DNA of 64,000 nt, taken from positions 186,001 through 250,000 of the forward strand of contig NZ_JAJUXG010000008.1 of the NCBI RefSeq assembly GCF_021390535.1, in the 5' to 3' direction. Origin of the DNA: Dyadobacter sp. CY312 (GTDB lineage Bacteria > Bacteroidota > Bacteroidia > Cytophagales > Spirosomataceae). The position numbers and the translations under genes are program-made. Positions 34,845 to 44,102 of this stretch are shown here, in pieces; positions within the stretch are counted from its first letter, which is position 1; each line of letters begins with the position of its first letter. The notes below the pieces were generated by a model. It did not search any database. It was given only the letters and a program-made list of their open reading frames with translations, and was not told the origin of the DNA.

Positions 34845-34903
34845 CAAGAGGTAGTTTTTAACTACACATTTCAACATCCAAAAACCTTTGATTTAATTAT
34901 TTT

Positions 34904-36094
34904 ATGCAGAAGATAGCAATGCTGGGCTCCGGTTTTATAGGTAGATTTTACGCGGAATCAATTCATGGCCAACGCGGAAGAGATAAGGTAGTGGCAATAT
35001 ATGCGAGAAGAGAGGAAAGCGCGAAGAAGTTTGCCGACGATTACGGTTGTGATATATGGTCGTCGGATATGGAAGAAATTATTGCCCACCCGGATGTGAA
35101 CATGGTCTGTATTGCGTTGCCCAACAATGTGCATGAACATGCTGTGATGCTTTGTGCAAAACATAAAAAGGCAGTAGTCTCCACCAAACCTCTTGGGAGA
35201 AATGGGGAAGAGGCCCTGAGAATGATGAAGGCAGTGGAGGAAGCAGGGATTTTTGCCGGATATCTGGAAGATCTTTGTTATACACCTAAATTCTTGAAAT
35301 CGCTGGAAAGTGTAAAGAGCGGCGCTTTGGGAAGAATCATTTGGGCCAAATCACGTGAAGCACATCCCGGGCCGCATAGTGAATGGTTTTGGGATATAGA
35401 GCAGGCTGGCGGAGGCTGTATTCTGGATTTGGGTTGCCATTGCATTGAAATATCCAGGAATTTTATTGGCAAAGACATAAGACCTGTGGAAGTTATTTGC
35501 TGGGCAGATACACAGGTTAAACCTATTGATGCTGAGGATCATGCTATTGCTTTGGTGAAGTACGAAAATGGTGCCATAGGGCAATTTGAAGTAAGCTGGA
35601 CATTCCGCGGTGGAATGGATCTCAGAGATGAAGTAATGGGAACAGAAGGAACAATCTGGATCAATAACTTTTTAAGAACCGGTTTTGAAATGTACACATC
35701 CGGAAGTGGAGGCGATTATGTAGCCGAAAAAGCAGAAAGTAAAAGTGGATGGCTGTTTCCGGTAGGTGACGAAGTAAACGAATTGGGATACAACCACATG
35801 TTTACGGATATGTTCAATTCAGTGGAGAAGGGAATAGAGCCGGCAGAAACTTTTTATGACGGTTATGTAGTAAATGCCATTATAGATGCTGCCTACAAAT
35901 CGGCGAAAACCAAGTTGTGGGAAAAGGTTGAATTACCCGTTTGGCGTGGACAGGAGGGTGTAACAAAGCCTTCTAATTATGTGGATTTCGACGAAAATCA
36001 TTACCTGATCAAAAAAGAAGTGACCCACGACGGACGCAATAAACTGATCTTGAAAGATAAGGTGACTGGAAAGATAACGGAGCAGGATGTTTAG
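34904..36094 (+). CDS. Gfo/Idh/MocA-family oxidoreductase
   Basis: A 396-residue cytoplasmic NAD(P)-dependent dehydrogenase. The Rossmann start is IAMLGSGFIGRFYAES (GxGxxG), and the family's catalytic region is represented by VSTKPLGRNGEEALRM, where TKP replaces EKP. GGGCILDLGCHCIEISR holds the conserved H/D region of the second domain. No signal peptide is present, unlike the relative at 7303. It lies 149 bases after the PhyH gene. Oxygenase plus sugar-type dehydrogenase suggests catabolism of a carbohydrate or cyclitol, but the substrate is unknown. Confidence 0.88.
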   Translation: MQKIAMLGSGFIGRFYAESIHGQRGRDKVVAIYARREESAKKFADDYGCDIWSSDMEEIIAHPDVNMVCIALPNNVHEHAVMLCAKHKKAVVSTKPLGRNGEEALRMMKAVEEAGIFAGYLEDLCYTPKFLKSLESVKSGALGRIIWAKSREAHPGPHSEWFWDIEQAGGGCILDLGCHCIEISRNFIGKDIRPVEVICWADTQVKPIDAEDHAIALVKYENGAIGQFEVSWTFRGGMDLRDEVMGTEGTIWINNFLRTGFEMYTSGSGGDYVAEKAESKSGWLFPVGDEVNELGYNHMFTDMFNSVEKGIEPAETFYDGYVVNAIIDAAYKSAKTKLWEKVELPVWRGQEGVTKPSNYVDFDENHYLIKKEVTHDGRNKLILKDKVTGKITEQDV

Positions 36095-36160
36095 AGAAAT
36101 ATCCGGCATTATCTGCTATATTTAAATCTGGAATATATAAAGATATAATAAATAGAAATC

Positions 36161-36625
36161 ATGGCAGGAAGTGTTAATAAGGTGATATTGATCGGAAACC
36201 TGGGCAGTGATCCTGAGGTCAGATATTTGGAAAGCGGCTCTGCTGTTGCAAAGTTTAGTATCGCTACAACGGAAAGCTATACCAACAAAAGTGGTGAACG
36301 TGTTGATAACACAGAGTGGCACCGGATTGAGCTCTGGGAAGGGCTTGCGAAGGTCGCCGAAAAATATTTAAAAAAAGGAAATCAGGTATATATTGAAGGA
36401 CGTATCCGAACTGATAATTGGACGGACAAGGAAGGGCAACAACGCTCAGGTGTTACAATCCGCGCTAATACTTTGACAATGCTGGGCGCCGCGCCGGGTT
36501 CAGGTTCCGGTGGAGAGGGTAATCAGGGATATGCACAGCAAGGATCAAGTCAGGCACCAAGACCATCGGATCCTGTTCCGCCATCTATGGCAGCTGGGAG
36601 TGATGATGATGATCTGCCATTCTAG
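36161..36625 (+). CDS. ssb: single-stranded DNA-binding protein
   Basis: A 154-residue SSB. The OB-fold occupies about residues 1-105 (start MAGSVNKVILIGNLGSDPEVR, with WHRIELWEGLAKVAEKYLKKGNQVYIEGRI). A glycine, glutamine, serine and proline linker follows, and the acidic tip ends DDDDLPF, which recruits repair and replication partners. Length is normal. gldE lies downstream, the conserved order in this phylum. A hairpin follows the stop. Confidence 0.96.
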   Translation: MAGSVNKVILIGNLGSDPEVRYLESGSAVAKFSIATTESYTNKSGERVDNTEWHRIELWEGLAKVAEKYLKKGNQVYIEGRIRTDNWTDKEGQQRSGVTIRANTLTMLGAAPGSGSGGEGNQGYAQQGSSQAPRPSDPVPPSMAAGSDDDDLPF

Positions 36626-36645
36626 TCAAAAAATATTTTAAGAGT

Positions 36646-36673
36646 AAATTGCCCGTAGAAATGCGGGCAATTT
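36646..36673 (+). terminator. terminator-like hairpin after ssb
   Basis: AAATTGCCCG (36646-36655) and CGGGCAATTT (36664-36673) form a perfect 10-bp stem with an 8-base loop, 21 bases after the ssb stop. The trailing T-run is short. Confidence 0.75.
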
Positions 36674-36850
36674 GCTTGAAATGCCCTTGTTGATCCTGAT
36701 TTTTTTGATGATCATCTTCATATTCAAAGTTGGATAAAAACTTACAACACTAAATTTTTGTTGGATCAGTGTTCGATTTCTGAGCATTTATGGTTAGAAT
36801 CGTTATATTTATACAACCAAGTGCCTATTACGAACGTTTTCTAACTTTCT

Positions 36851-38233
36851 GTGAAAGAAAAAATTGACAGTGAAGACCCTCTTCCCCGAAAGCGTTGGGG
36901 GACATCTATCCCCCAAAAAACAACTGATTTGGCGAATGGCAATGCGCAGGGAAACCCCGCAAGCTTATCATCAAATAATTGGCTGAAAGCCATTCCACTC
37001 ATTTTCGGTATAGAAATTCCGGTGGACAAGTACCTGGTTTACGACCTCAGTTTTGTCATTTTTCTTTTTGCACTTTCACTTTTTTTCTCAGGAATAAGGG
37101 CTGCATATTCTGCTGCCGGCTTCATGGAAAACCCCTGGGAGCGAAAAACGGACTCCGATCACATTCTTCCCAACCGAATTCAACAGCTTACATTATCGCT
37201 CATACAGCGAACAGTTACCCTTTTGGCTTTACTGTTGGCGGCTCGTTTGGTATGGTTTCATTTACAGGGAACTGAAAATGCAGTCATGCAATGGGTTGCT
37301 GTTGGATTACTATGCCTATGGATTTGGCTGGATGCAGTTGTGCGATTTAACAGTGCGAGAAAAGCCTTGGAATTCATTCCTAAAATTGCAGGTATTACCA
37401 GGGTTTTAGTCAAAGTTTGCGGACCATTAACCAAACCGGTGATGAAACTTGGTTATGCTTTCGGAATTCTTACACCCGAAGGTTCTGAAATATCGACAGA
37501 ACGGCTGGAAGCCAAAGCCGAAAGTGAAGAAGAAACGGACCTTTTACGTGGACTGGCTAATTTCAGACAAACCAACGCCAAAAAGGCAATGCAGGCGCGC
37601 CTGCACATTACCGCCTTTGATATTGAGCTTAATTTCCATGAATTGATGGACAAGATCAATAAATCGGGCTATTCCCGTGTCCCGGTTTTCAGGGAAGATC
37701 TGGATCACGTGGAAGGTATTTTGAACGTGAAAGATTTGCTTCCGCATCTTCATCTGAACGAGCATTACAATTGGCAGAAGTTGCTGAGGCCGGTCTATTT
37801 TATTCCGGAAAGCAAACGGCTCGACGACTTGATGAAAGACTTTCAAAGTCGTAGAGTACACATGGCTATTGTGGTAGATGAATATGGGGGAACGAGTGGA
37901 CTTATCACGCTAGAGGATATCATTGAGGAGATTTTCGGCGATATTAATGACGAATATGATGAGGATGAAGAAGTGAATTATACGCAGGTAGATGAAAACA
38001 CTTATGTGTTCGAGGGGAAGGTGCTCATCAATGATCTATGCAGACTTCTTGATCTGGAAACAGATTATTTTGACGAAGTTCGGGGCAATAGCGAATCTCT
38101 TGCAGGCTTGCTTTTAGAATTATTTTCAAGATTACCTCGTACGGGAGAAATAGCCACGCACAGAGAAATTACTTTTAAAGTTCAATCGGCTGATAAAAAG
38201 CGAATTAAGAAGGTTCGTGTGTTGGTTTCATAA
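36851..38233 (+). CDS. gldE: GldE-like CBS/CorC-domain membrane protein
   Basis: A 460-residue protein starting at GTG 36851. It has about four membrane helices within residues 60-190 (DUF21/CNNM-like), a CBS pair (about 215-345, including GYSRVPVFREDLDHVEGILNVKDLL and HMAIVVDEYGGTSGLITLEDIIEEIFGDI), and a C-terminal CorC_HlyC domain. In gliding Bacteroidota the homologue next to ssb is GldE, a gliding and secretion (type IX) accessory protein. gldD, usually adjacent, is absent here, so the protein may instead act mainly as a CNNM-type cation transporter. Confidence 0.88.
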   Translation: MKEKIDSEDPLPRKRWGTSIPQKTTDLANGNAQGNPASLSSNNWLKAIPLIFGIEIPVDKYLVYDLSFVIFLFALSLFFSGIRAAYSAAGFMENPWERKTDSDHILPNRIQQLTLSLIQRTVTLLALLLAARLVWFHLQGTENAVMQWVAVGLLCLWIWLDAVVRFNSARKALEFIPKIAGITRVLVKVCGPLTKPVMKLGYAFGILTPEGSEISTERLEAKAESEEETDLLRGLANFRQTNAKKAMQARLHITAFDIELNFHELMDKINKSGYSRVPVFREDLDHVEGILNVKDLLPHLHLNEHYNWQKLLRPVYFIPESKRLDDLMKDFQSRRVHMAIVVDEYGGTSGLITLEDIIEEIFGDINDEYDEDEEVNYTQVDENTYVFEGKVLINDLCRLLDLETDYFDEVRGNSESLAGLLLELFSRLPRTGEIATHREITFKVQSADKKRIKKVRVLVS

Positions 38234-38368
38234 GCTCATGTAGATGCTTACTTTTGGTAGTTTTTGATAGAATTTTGCTTGAAATTTCTGACAGGCACGC
38301 CTTCTGATTTTTATTTATCCAAAACTTCCTGTTAATTTTACCCGGCAAATAACTATAAATTATTTGCT

Positions 38369-39844
38369 ATGAGCACATCCCCATCCCACAGTCTCCCCGA
38401 AGCACTCACCTACGATGATGTTCTTCTGATCCCCGGTTATTCAGAAATACTGCCCCGAGACACATCCACAAAAACCAAACTTACACGCAACATTGAGCTG
38501 AACATTCCCCTTGTTTCTGCTGCAATGGACACTGTTACGGAGTTTGACCTTGCCATAGCCATGGCGCAGGAAGGTGGAATTGGTATTATTCACAAAAACA
38601 TGAGCATCGAAGCTCAAGCTGAGCAGGTTCGGAAAGTGAAGCGCTCCGAAAGCGGGATGATCATAGATCCTATCACATTGCTGGATGACGCAACACTTGG
38701 TGATGCACATCAGATCATGCGTGAATTCAAAATTGGAGGCATTCCCGTTATTGATCATTCCCATAAACTGATCGGCATTCTAACCAATCGGGATCTTCGT
38801 TTTGAGCGCGAAATGTCCAAGCCTGTTACAGAAATCATGACGAAGGAAAACCTGATCACGGCTTCTGATGGTTTATCCATGGAGGATGCTGAAAAGATTC
38901 TTCAGGAATATAAAATTGAGAAATTACCAATTGTAGATGGCGAATACCGATTAACCGGATTGATTACTTACCGGGATATTCTGAAACGAAAATCGCATCC
39001 GAATGCCTGTAAGGATGAATATGGCAGGCTCCGTGTAGGTGCTGCCGTTGGTGTTACTGCGGACCTATTGAAACGGGTTGAAGCGCTTGCTAAAGCTGGG
39101 GTAGATGTGATTAGTCTCGATACCGCACATGGTCATTCTAAAGGAGTAATCGACGCGTTGAGATCTGTGAAAGAACGTTTTCCAAAAATGGATGTGATCG
39201 CGGGAAATATAGCCACCGGTGAAGCGGCGATTGCTTTGGCAAACGCCGGAGCGGACGCAGTGAAAGTGGGAGTAGGTCCTGGTAGTATTTGCACAACACG
39301 TATCATTGCAGGAATTGGGGTGCCTCAGCTTACCGCCGTCATGTGGGCGGCAAAGGCTTTGCAGGGTACAGATGTTCCGGTCATTGCCGATGGAGGTATA
39401 CGTTTTTCAGGAGATATGACAAAGGCACTGGCAGGAGGAGCAAGTACGATTATGATCGGATCTATGCTTGCGGGAAGTGACGAGGCGCCGGGAGAAATTG
39501 TGATTTATGAAGGCAGGAAGTTTAAGTCTTATCGCGGGATGGGGTCCGTAGAGGCAATGGGAGAAGGGTCGAAAGATCGGTATTTTCAGGATGCAGAGGA
39601 CGATGTAAAAAAGCTGGTTCCGGAAGGAATCGTAGGCCGTGTGCCTTTTAAAGGAAAGGTTTCAGAAATTGTCTACCAGATGGTGGGCGGGTTGAAAGCA
39701 GGGATGGGTTACTGCGGAGCATCGGATATTACTTCCCTACAAAAGGCGGAATTTGTAAAAATAACTTCTGCGGGAGTTCGCGAAAGCCATCCGCACGATA
39801 TCATGATTCAGAAGGAAGCGCCAAATTATAGTTCGAGAGCTTGA
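38369..39844 (+). CDS. guaB: IMP dehydrogenase
   Basis: A 491-residue enzyme converting IMP to XMP with NAD+, the first committed step of GMP synthesis. [19 protein letters not shown] opens the barrel. Two CBS domains are inserted at about residues 95-210 ([16 protein letters not shown], then [14 protein letters not shown]). The catalytic loop [20 protein letters not shown] holds the active cysteine near 308, and the flap [20 protein letters not shown] follows. Length is standard. Two hairpins follow, so it is probably monocistronic. Confidence 0.96.
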   Translation: MSTSPSHSLPEALTYDDVLLIPGYSEILPRDTSTKTKLTRNIELNIPLVSAAMDTVTEFDLAIAMAQEGGIGIIHKNMSIEAQAEQVRKVKRSESGMIIDPITLLDDATLGDAHQIMREFKIGGIPVIDHSHKLIGILTNRDLRFEREMSKPVTEIMTKENLITASDGLSMEDAEKILQEYKIEKLPIVDGEYRLTGLITYRDILKRKSHPNACKDEYGRLRVGAAVGVTADLLKRVEALAKAGVDVISLDTAHGHSKGVIDALRSVKERFPKMDVIAGNIATGEAAIALANAGADAVKVGVGPGSICTTRIIAGIGVPQLTAVMWAAKALQGTDVPVIADGGIRFSGDMTKALAGGASTIMIGSMLAGSDEAPGEIVIYEGRKFKSYRGMGSVEAMGEGSKDRYFQDAEDDVKKLVPEGIVGRVPFKGKVSEIVYQMVGGLKAGMGYCGASDITSLQKAEFVKITSAGVRESHPHDIMIQKEAPNYSSRA

Positions 39845-39854
39845 TTGGCTGTAA

Positions 39855-39878
39855 GCAGTTTGTGAGGACACAAACTGC
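39855..39878. other. hairpin after guaB
   Basis: GCAGTTTGTG (39855-39864) pairs perfectly with CACAAACTGC (39869-39878) over a 4-base loop. It precedes the stronger terminator by 16 bases; tandem hairpins may reinforce 3' end stability. Confidence 0.65.
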
Positions 39879-39894
39879 GGCGTAAAAAGCACTA

Positions 39895-39936
39895 CCAATA
39901 GAAAATGCCTCGCTTATGCAAGGCATTTTCTATTGG
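39895..39936. terminator. bidirectional terminator between guaB and the DedA gene
   Basis: CCAATAGAAAATGCCT (39895-39910) pairs perfectly with AGGCATTTTCTATTGG (39921-39936) over a 10-base loop, between convergent genes. Confidence 0.85.
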
Positions 39937-39983
39937 TGAAAGATTTGATCTGGTGCAGCTGAGAGCTAACGGCTAATCGCCAA

Positions 39984-40640
39984 TTACGCTGCGCTTGGTT
40001 TTGAGAATTTACTTTTCAGATAACCAAAAAGCATTGGCAGAATAGAAAAACCTATAATACCGAAGATAACCAGTTCGAAATTCTTTTTAACGATGTCCAT
40101 GTTTCCAAAGAAATACCCCAAAAGTGTAAGAGAAGGAACCCAAAGAAGAGCGCCGATTACACAGAAAGTGATGTATTTCGAATAGGTCATACTTCCGGCT
40201 CCTGCAACGAACGGGGCAACAGTACGCACAATTGGAATGAAACGAGCCATAATCACAGTGCTACCACCATGTTTCTCATAGAATGCCTCGGTTTTTTCAA
40301 GATATTCCCTTTTAAGGAAAAGTATCCGTTCTCGTTTCTTGATCTCACCCCCAAACTTTTTACCCATAAAGTAATTGACGTTATCGCCAAGCAGGGCAGC
40401 AATGATCAAAATGATGATGATTAGCCAGACATTAAGACCAGTAGATTCGTTGGCAGCGATGGCGCCAGCTGCGAAGAGCAGTGAATCGCCAGGAAGCAGT
40501 GGCATAATTACTAGTCCGGTTTCTGTGAAAACGATCAGAAAAAGGATCACATAAGTGAGTGTTCCATATTCCTGTACGATGTCAAACAAATGCTTGTCCA
40601 GATGAAGGAAGATGTCAATAAACTGCTTTATTAATTCCAT
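39984..40640 (-). CDS. DedA-family membrane protein
   Basis: A 218-residue inner-membrane protein of the DedA/VTT family (PF09335). The motifs are FTETGLVIMPLLPGDSLLFAAGAIAA, GDNVNYFMGKKFG and the family's central ARFIPIVRTVAPFVAGAGSM, with arginines and prolines in the re-entrant loops. DedA proteins flip or transport phospholipid carriers such as undecaprenyl phosphate and support proton-gradient maintenance. It lies 45 bases downstream of the ComA-like gene and is probably co-transcribed. Confidence 0.93.
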   Translation of the reverse strand: MELIKQFIDIFLHLDKHLFDIVQEYGTLTYVILFLIVFTETGLVIMPLLPGDSLLFAAGAIAANESTGLNVWLIIIILIIAALLGDNVNYFMGKKFGGEIKKRERILFLKREYLEKTEAFYEKHGGSTVIMARFIPIVRTVAPFVAGAGSMTYSKYITFCVIGALLWVPSLTLLGYFFGNMDIVKKNFELVIFGIIGFSILPMLFGYLKSKFSKPSAA

Positions 40641-40685
40641 AACTAATTTTAAATGTAGATAACTTGCTTAAGGTGTGAAATCCCG

Positions 40686-41492
40686 TTACGAATTCACTCT
40701 ATTGGGGTCAATTTTCCATTTCTGTTTAGTTTTGGCATTCAGGAAGTGATTGAAAGTATCGCCTCGTAGTCCTAAACGAATGGTTTCCAGTGGAATAAGC
40801 TCAGAAGGTGCAATATTTCCCAAATTAACGTTGGCTCCCAATAGTTTAACAAACCAAACTTGCTGAGATTTTTGCGGTGCCTCCCAGAGCATATCCTCGA
40901 AGGCTATTTCTGTTAAAATTTCTTCAACCAGTCCCTGGCGAACTTCGCCGCTGGCTCTGAAAAGTCCAACATTCCCCGACTCACGCGCTTCTCCAATTAC
41001 CTTCCACGCACCTGCCTGCAACTCAGATTTAATAAGTTGAATCCATTTGTAGGGAGGGATGATTTTATTTTCATCTTTCGAACCAACTTCTGACAAAACA
41101 GTTACCTGCTGGGCGAGTGTACGGATATATTCACACTTCATATCCTGTGGCATCTCGATGGATCCGTCGGATACTTCTGCGAATTTAAGATCGTATTTAT
41201 CAAGCAGCCTGCGGTAGTCGTCAAACTGATTTCTAACCACAAATGCTTCGAAAAGTGTTCCTCCGAAATAAACCGGAATATTGGCATTTTTATATATTGC
41301 AAGCTTTGCATCAAGGTTTTGACTGACATAAGAAGTGGCCCAGCCAAGCTTTACGATATCGATAAAACCTGAGGCAGTAGAAATCATATCTTCCGTCTCC
41401 CTGATGCTTAGTCCCTTATCCATAACCATGGTTACTCCCTTTTCACGTGGTTTTTCTGTACGGGAAGGAACTTGTGACAGCGTAAAATTCAT
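40686..41492 (-). CDS. comA: phosphosulfolactate synthase (ComA-like)
   Basis: A 268-residue TIM-barrel protein of the ComA family (PF02679), which adds sulfite to phosphoenolpyruvate to give phosphosulfolactate. ATG 41492 was chosen because an exact promoter box lies upstream of it and inside the longer frame. Typical features are GVTMVMDKGLSIRETEDMI, DIVKLGWATSYV, PVYFGGTLFEAFVVRNQFDDY, FAEVSDGSIEMP and EARESGNVGLF. In archaea the product leads to coenzyme M. Bacteroidota do not make that, but many make sulfonolipids from cysteate, so sulfolactate or cysteate supply is a plausible role, not shown here. Confidence 0.85.
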   Translation of the reverse strand: MNFTLSQVPSRTEKPREKGVTMVMDKGLSIRETEDMISTASGFIDIVKLGWATSYVSQNLDAKLAIYKNANIPVYFGGTLFEAFVVRNQFDDYRRLLDKYDLKFAEVSDGSIEMPQDMKCEYIRTLAQQVTVLSEVGSKDENKIIPPYKWIQLIKSELQAGAWKVIGEARESGNVGLFRASGEVRQGLVEEILTEIAFEDMLWEAPQKSQQVWFVKLLGANVNLGNIAPSELIPLETIRLGLRGDTFNHFLNAKTKQKWKIDPNRVNS

Positions 41493-41528
41493 ATATGCGT
41501 AAACGTTTATCTCTGGCAAAAACTCGGG

Positions 41529-41536
41529 CAAAGGTA
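41529..41536 (-). promoter_or_regulatory. -7 promoter box of the comA-like gene
   Basis: CAAAGGTA on the + strand reads TACCTTTG on the - strand, an exact TAnnTTTG, 36 bases before ATG 41492. Confidence 0.6.
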
Positions 41537-41663
41537 GCAATTCCCACGATACATAGTAATAAAATCCATATAAATGACACAAATTGATAGGTATATCTAT
41601 GATAATTACTATTTTTCGATGTTAATACCTGTCGTCATCCACAAATAACCGATATCTACTAAA

Positions 41664-42134
41664 ATGAGTGATTCGAGGAGTACAGAACAAACTAATGAAA
41701 ACAAGCGGCTTACCTTTCTGAAAAAGTATATCGGAGCCAATACGACACAAAGTATTTCTCCGGTTGGTCGCTGGCTCAATGGCAAATTGTTAGAAATCAG
41801 TGAGGGGTATATGAAAGCTGAATTTGTGGTCCGCGAGGATATGACGAACCCAATGGGCGTGTTACACGGGGGAATCGCATCTACCATACTCGACGATGTC
41901 GTAGGCACAATGGTGTATGCTCTGGGACGTGATTTTGCCTATACATCTGTGAATCTGAACTGCGATTTTTTACATGCAGCCAGACTCAATGATGTTATTG
42001 TAGCCAGCGCAAATGTGATAAGGGCTGGTAAGAACATAATCCACGTGGAAGGATTGATTACCAATGCCGAAGGCAAAATTATTGCCAAGTGCACCAGTAA
42101 TCTGATTCAAACCAGCCTCAAAATTCCTTCGTGA
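41664..42134 (+). CDS. PaaI-family hotdog thioesterase
   Basis: A 156-residue hotdog protein. NPMGVLHGGIASTILDDVVGTMVYA contains the family's HGG and catalytic acidic position, followed by TSVNLNCDFLHAARLNDVIVASA. It resembles PaaI/YbgC-type acyl-CoA thioesterases (PF03061) and likely releases acyl groups from CoA in the cytoplasm. It ends directly against the convergent ABC transporter gene (next base), so there is no room for a separate terminator between them. Confidence 0.88.
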   Translation: MSDSRSTEQTNENKRLTFLKKYIGANTTQSISPVGRWLNGKLLEISEGYMKAEFVVREDMTNPMGVLHGGIASTILDDVVGTMVYALGRDFAYTSVNLNCDFLHAARLNDVIVASANVIRAGKNIIHVEGLITNAEGKIIAKCTSNLIQTSLKIPS

Positions 42135-44042
42135 TTATTGATAACCGATTGCCTGTAAGTTGAAAAGCTCGGCATACTTGCCATCTTGCCGTAAAAGTGT
42201 ATCGTGGGATCCGTGTTCCAATAATTTTCCATTTTCGAGGAAGAGTATTTTGTCGGCCATTCTTACTGTGGAAAAACGGTGGGAGATAAGCACTGCCATT
42301 TTACCTTCAATCAGTTCGGTGAAACGTTTGAAAACTTCGTGCTCAGCCCGCGCATCCAATGCTGACGTAGGTTCGTCCAATACAATGAGTTGAGCCGAAC
42401 GCATGTAGGCCCGAGCAAGCGCAATTTTTTGCCACTGCCCACCAGACAGCTCGGTGCCATCTTTAAATCTCTTGCCCAGAACTTGTTGAAATTTATTAGG
42501 TAGTTTGGTAATCACTTCGGTTGCCATGCTCATATTGGCAGCATTTTCTATGGCAGCAGCGTCTTCCAGATGTGCTACATCGCCCATGGCAATGTTATCG
42601 GATACCGACATTTCGTAGCGTATAAAATCCTGGAAAATGATACCAATATTGGCACGAAGGTCGGCGAGTTTGTAATCCTGAATATCAATTCCATCAATTA
42701 AAATCCTGCCCTCCGTTGGTTTGTACAAACAGGCAAGCAATTTTACCAAAGTCGTCTTTCCTGCACCATTCTCTCCTACAAGTGCCAGTTTCTCTCCGGG
42801 AGCAATAGAAAAGGAAAGGTTGCGTAATGCCCAGAAATCATTGTCGGGGTATTTGAAACCAACATTTTCAAATGTTATTCCTTTCAAAACAGGATTTGGA
42901 ATGTTTCTCCCCGTTTCATTTGCCAGAATGGTTGGTTGTATTTCGAAAAAGTCAAACAAATCCTGCAAGTACAAAGCACTTTCGGCAATACCCGAAAAGC
43001 GGCTCATAATACTTTGCAGCATTCCGTGCATCCTTTGAAATGAACCTGACAGGAAGGTCATTGTACCCACAGTGATCAGCCCGATTAAGGTTTGAGTAAG
43101 TACAAACACATAAGCGCCGTAATACGCAACAGTCCCGATAGCTGACAAGAGGTAACCCCAGGAAGCCCTGCTTATTGATATTTTTCGGTTTGCGAGATAA
43201 TACTCTTCCGAAAGTGTTTTAAAACGCGAAGCCAGGTAGTTTTCTAAACCAAAGACTTTCACCTCTTTTGCCGTTTCGGCACTTGATCCAAGATAACGGA
43301 GATAATCAAGCTCCCTTCTTTCGGGTGTCCAGCTGCGGGTCAGCGAATAGGTTTTCTCATTAAAATGCGTTTCCCCAAGAAAAGAAGGGATCACTGCTAT
43401 GATCAGGATTAAAATTAACCAAGGATTGAATATTACCAGACCAGCTCCCAGAGAAATGATGGTGACAATATCCTGCATCTGCGCCAATGTTTGCGAGAGC
43501 AGTACGGTTCGGCCTGACGTTTGCCGGCGGGCACGTTCCAGTTTATCATAAAACACGGGATTTTCGAATTGGTATAAATCCAGCTTTGCTGCGTGATGAA
43601 CCAATTCCACTGAGGTTTTATTCGCGACAAGATCGCCAAGCAGGCTGTCGAAAAGATTGATACAGCGATTCAGAAGATCAGATAAAACAGCAAGACCCAA
43701 TTCGGCGCCTACCAATATCCATAAATATTGCTGTGATGTCTGAGGGTTTTCGATAATATGGATTACTTCGTCAATAATCTCTTTGCCTACATAAAGCATG
43801 AGCAAAGGAAGCCCTGACTTTATTAACCTGAAAATGACATTGCCGGCAGTGAGAAGTTTGTTGGTTTCCCACACCAGGCGGAAAAAACGGGGGAGATTCT
43901 GTAACGCAGAGAAGCGTTTTTGGAATGTTTGCTGGTTAGAAGTGTTGTTTTTTGTAGTTTCTTTAAATGGTTTTTTACCCAAGGATATTATGTTGATTAG
44001 TGTTGTTTGATAAATGATTTTCTGGTCTAAAAAGTTCGCCAA
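42135..44042 (-). CDS. ABC exporter, fused permease and ATPase
   Basis: A 635-residue half-transporter. An N-terminal extension of about 60 residues precedes a six-helix membrane domain (about 65-380). The ATPase domain has Walker A GENGAGKT, Q-loop FQDFIRY, signature LSGGQWQKIALARAY, Walker B LIVLDEPTSALD and the H-loop ISHRFSTVR. It probably works as a homodimer exporting lipids, peptides or drugs; the substrate is unknown. No ATG opens the frame. TTG 44042 is the longest start, and TTG 43982 is an alternative that would shorten the extension by 20 residues. Confidence 0.88.
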   Translation of the reverse strand: MANFLDQKIIYQTTLINIISLGKKPFKETTKNNTSNQQTFQKRFSALQNLPRFFRLVWETNKLLTAGNVIFRLIKSGLPLLMLYVGKEIIDEVIHIIENPQTSQQYLWILVGAELGLAVLSDLLNRCINLFDSLLGDLVANKTSVELVHHAAKLDLYQFENPVFYDKLERARRQTSGRTVLLSQTLAQMQDIVTIISLGAGLVIFNPWLILILIIAVIPSFLGETHFNEKTYSLTRSWTPERRELDYLRYLGSSAETAKEVKVFGLENYLASRFKTLSEEYYLANRKISISRASWGYLLSAIGTVAYYGAYVFVLTQTLIGLITVGTMTFLSGSFQRMHGMLQSIMSRFSGIAESALYLQDLFDFFEIQPTILANETGRNIPNPVLKGITFENVGFKYPDNDFWALRNLSFSIAPGEKLALVGENGAGKTTLVKLLACLYKPTEGRILIDGIDIQDYKLADLRANIGIIFQDFIRYEMSVSDNIAMGDVAHLEDAAAIENAANMSMATEVITKLPNKFQQVLGKRFKDGTELSGGQWQKIALARAYMRSAQLIVLDEPTSALDARAEHEVFKRFTELIEGKMAVLISHRFSTVRMADKILFLENGKLLEHGSHDTLLRQDGKYAELFNLQAIGYQ

Positions 44043-44090
44043 TTCTTTGATGGAAAATGTGGAGTGAGGTAATATGCTTTGCCCGATTCT

Positions 44091-44098
44091 TATCTTTG
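44091..44098 (+). promoter_or_regulatory. -7 promoter box of mazG
   Basis: TATCTTTG matches TAnnTTTG exactly and ends 4 bases before ATG 44103, so transcription should begin at or next to the start codon. Confidence 0.65.
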
Positions 44099-44102
44099 CG
44101 CC

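Noticed and set aside
38234..38368. Possible purine riboswitch before guaB
   Set aside because: No conserved three-way junction core could be recognised in the 135-base leader.
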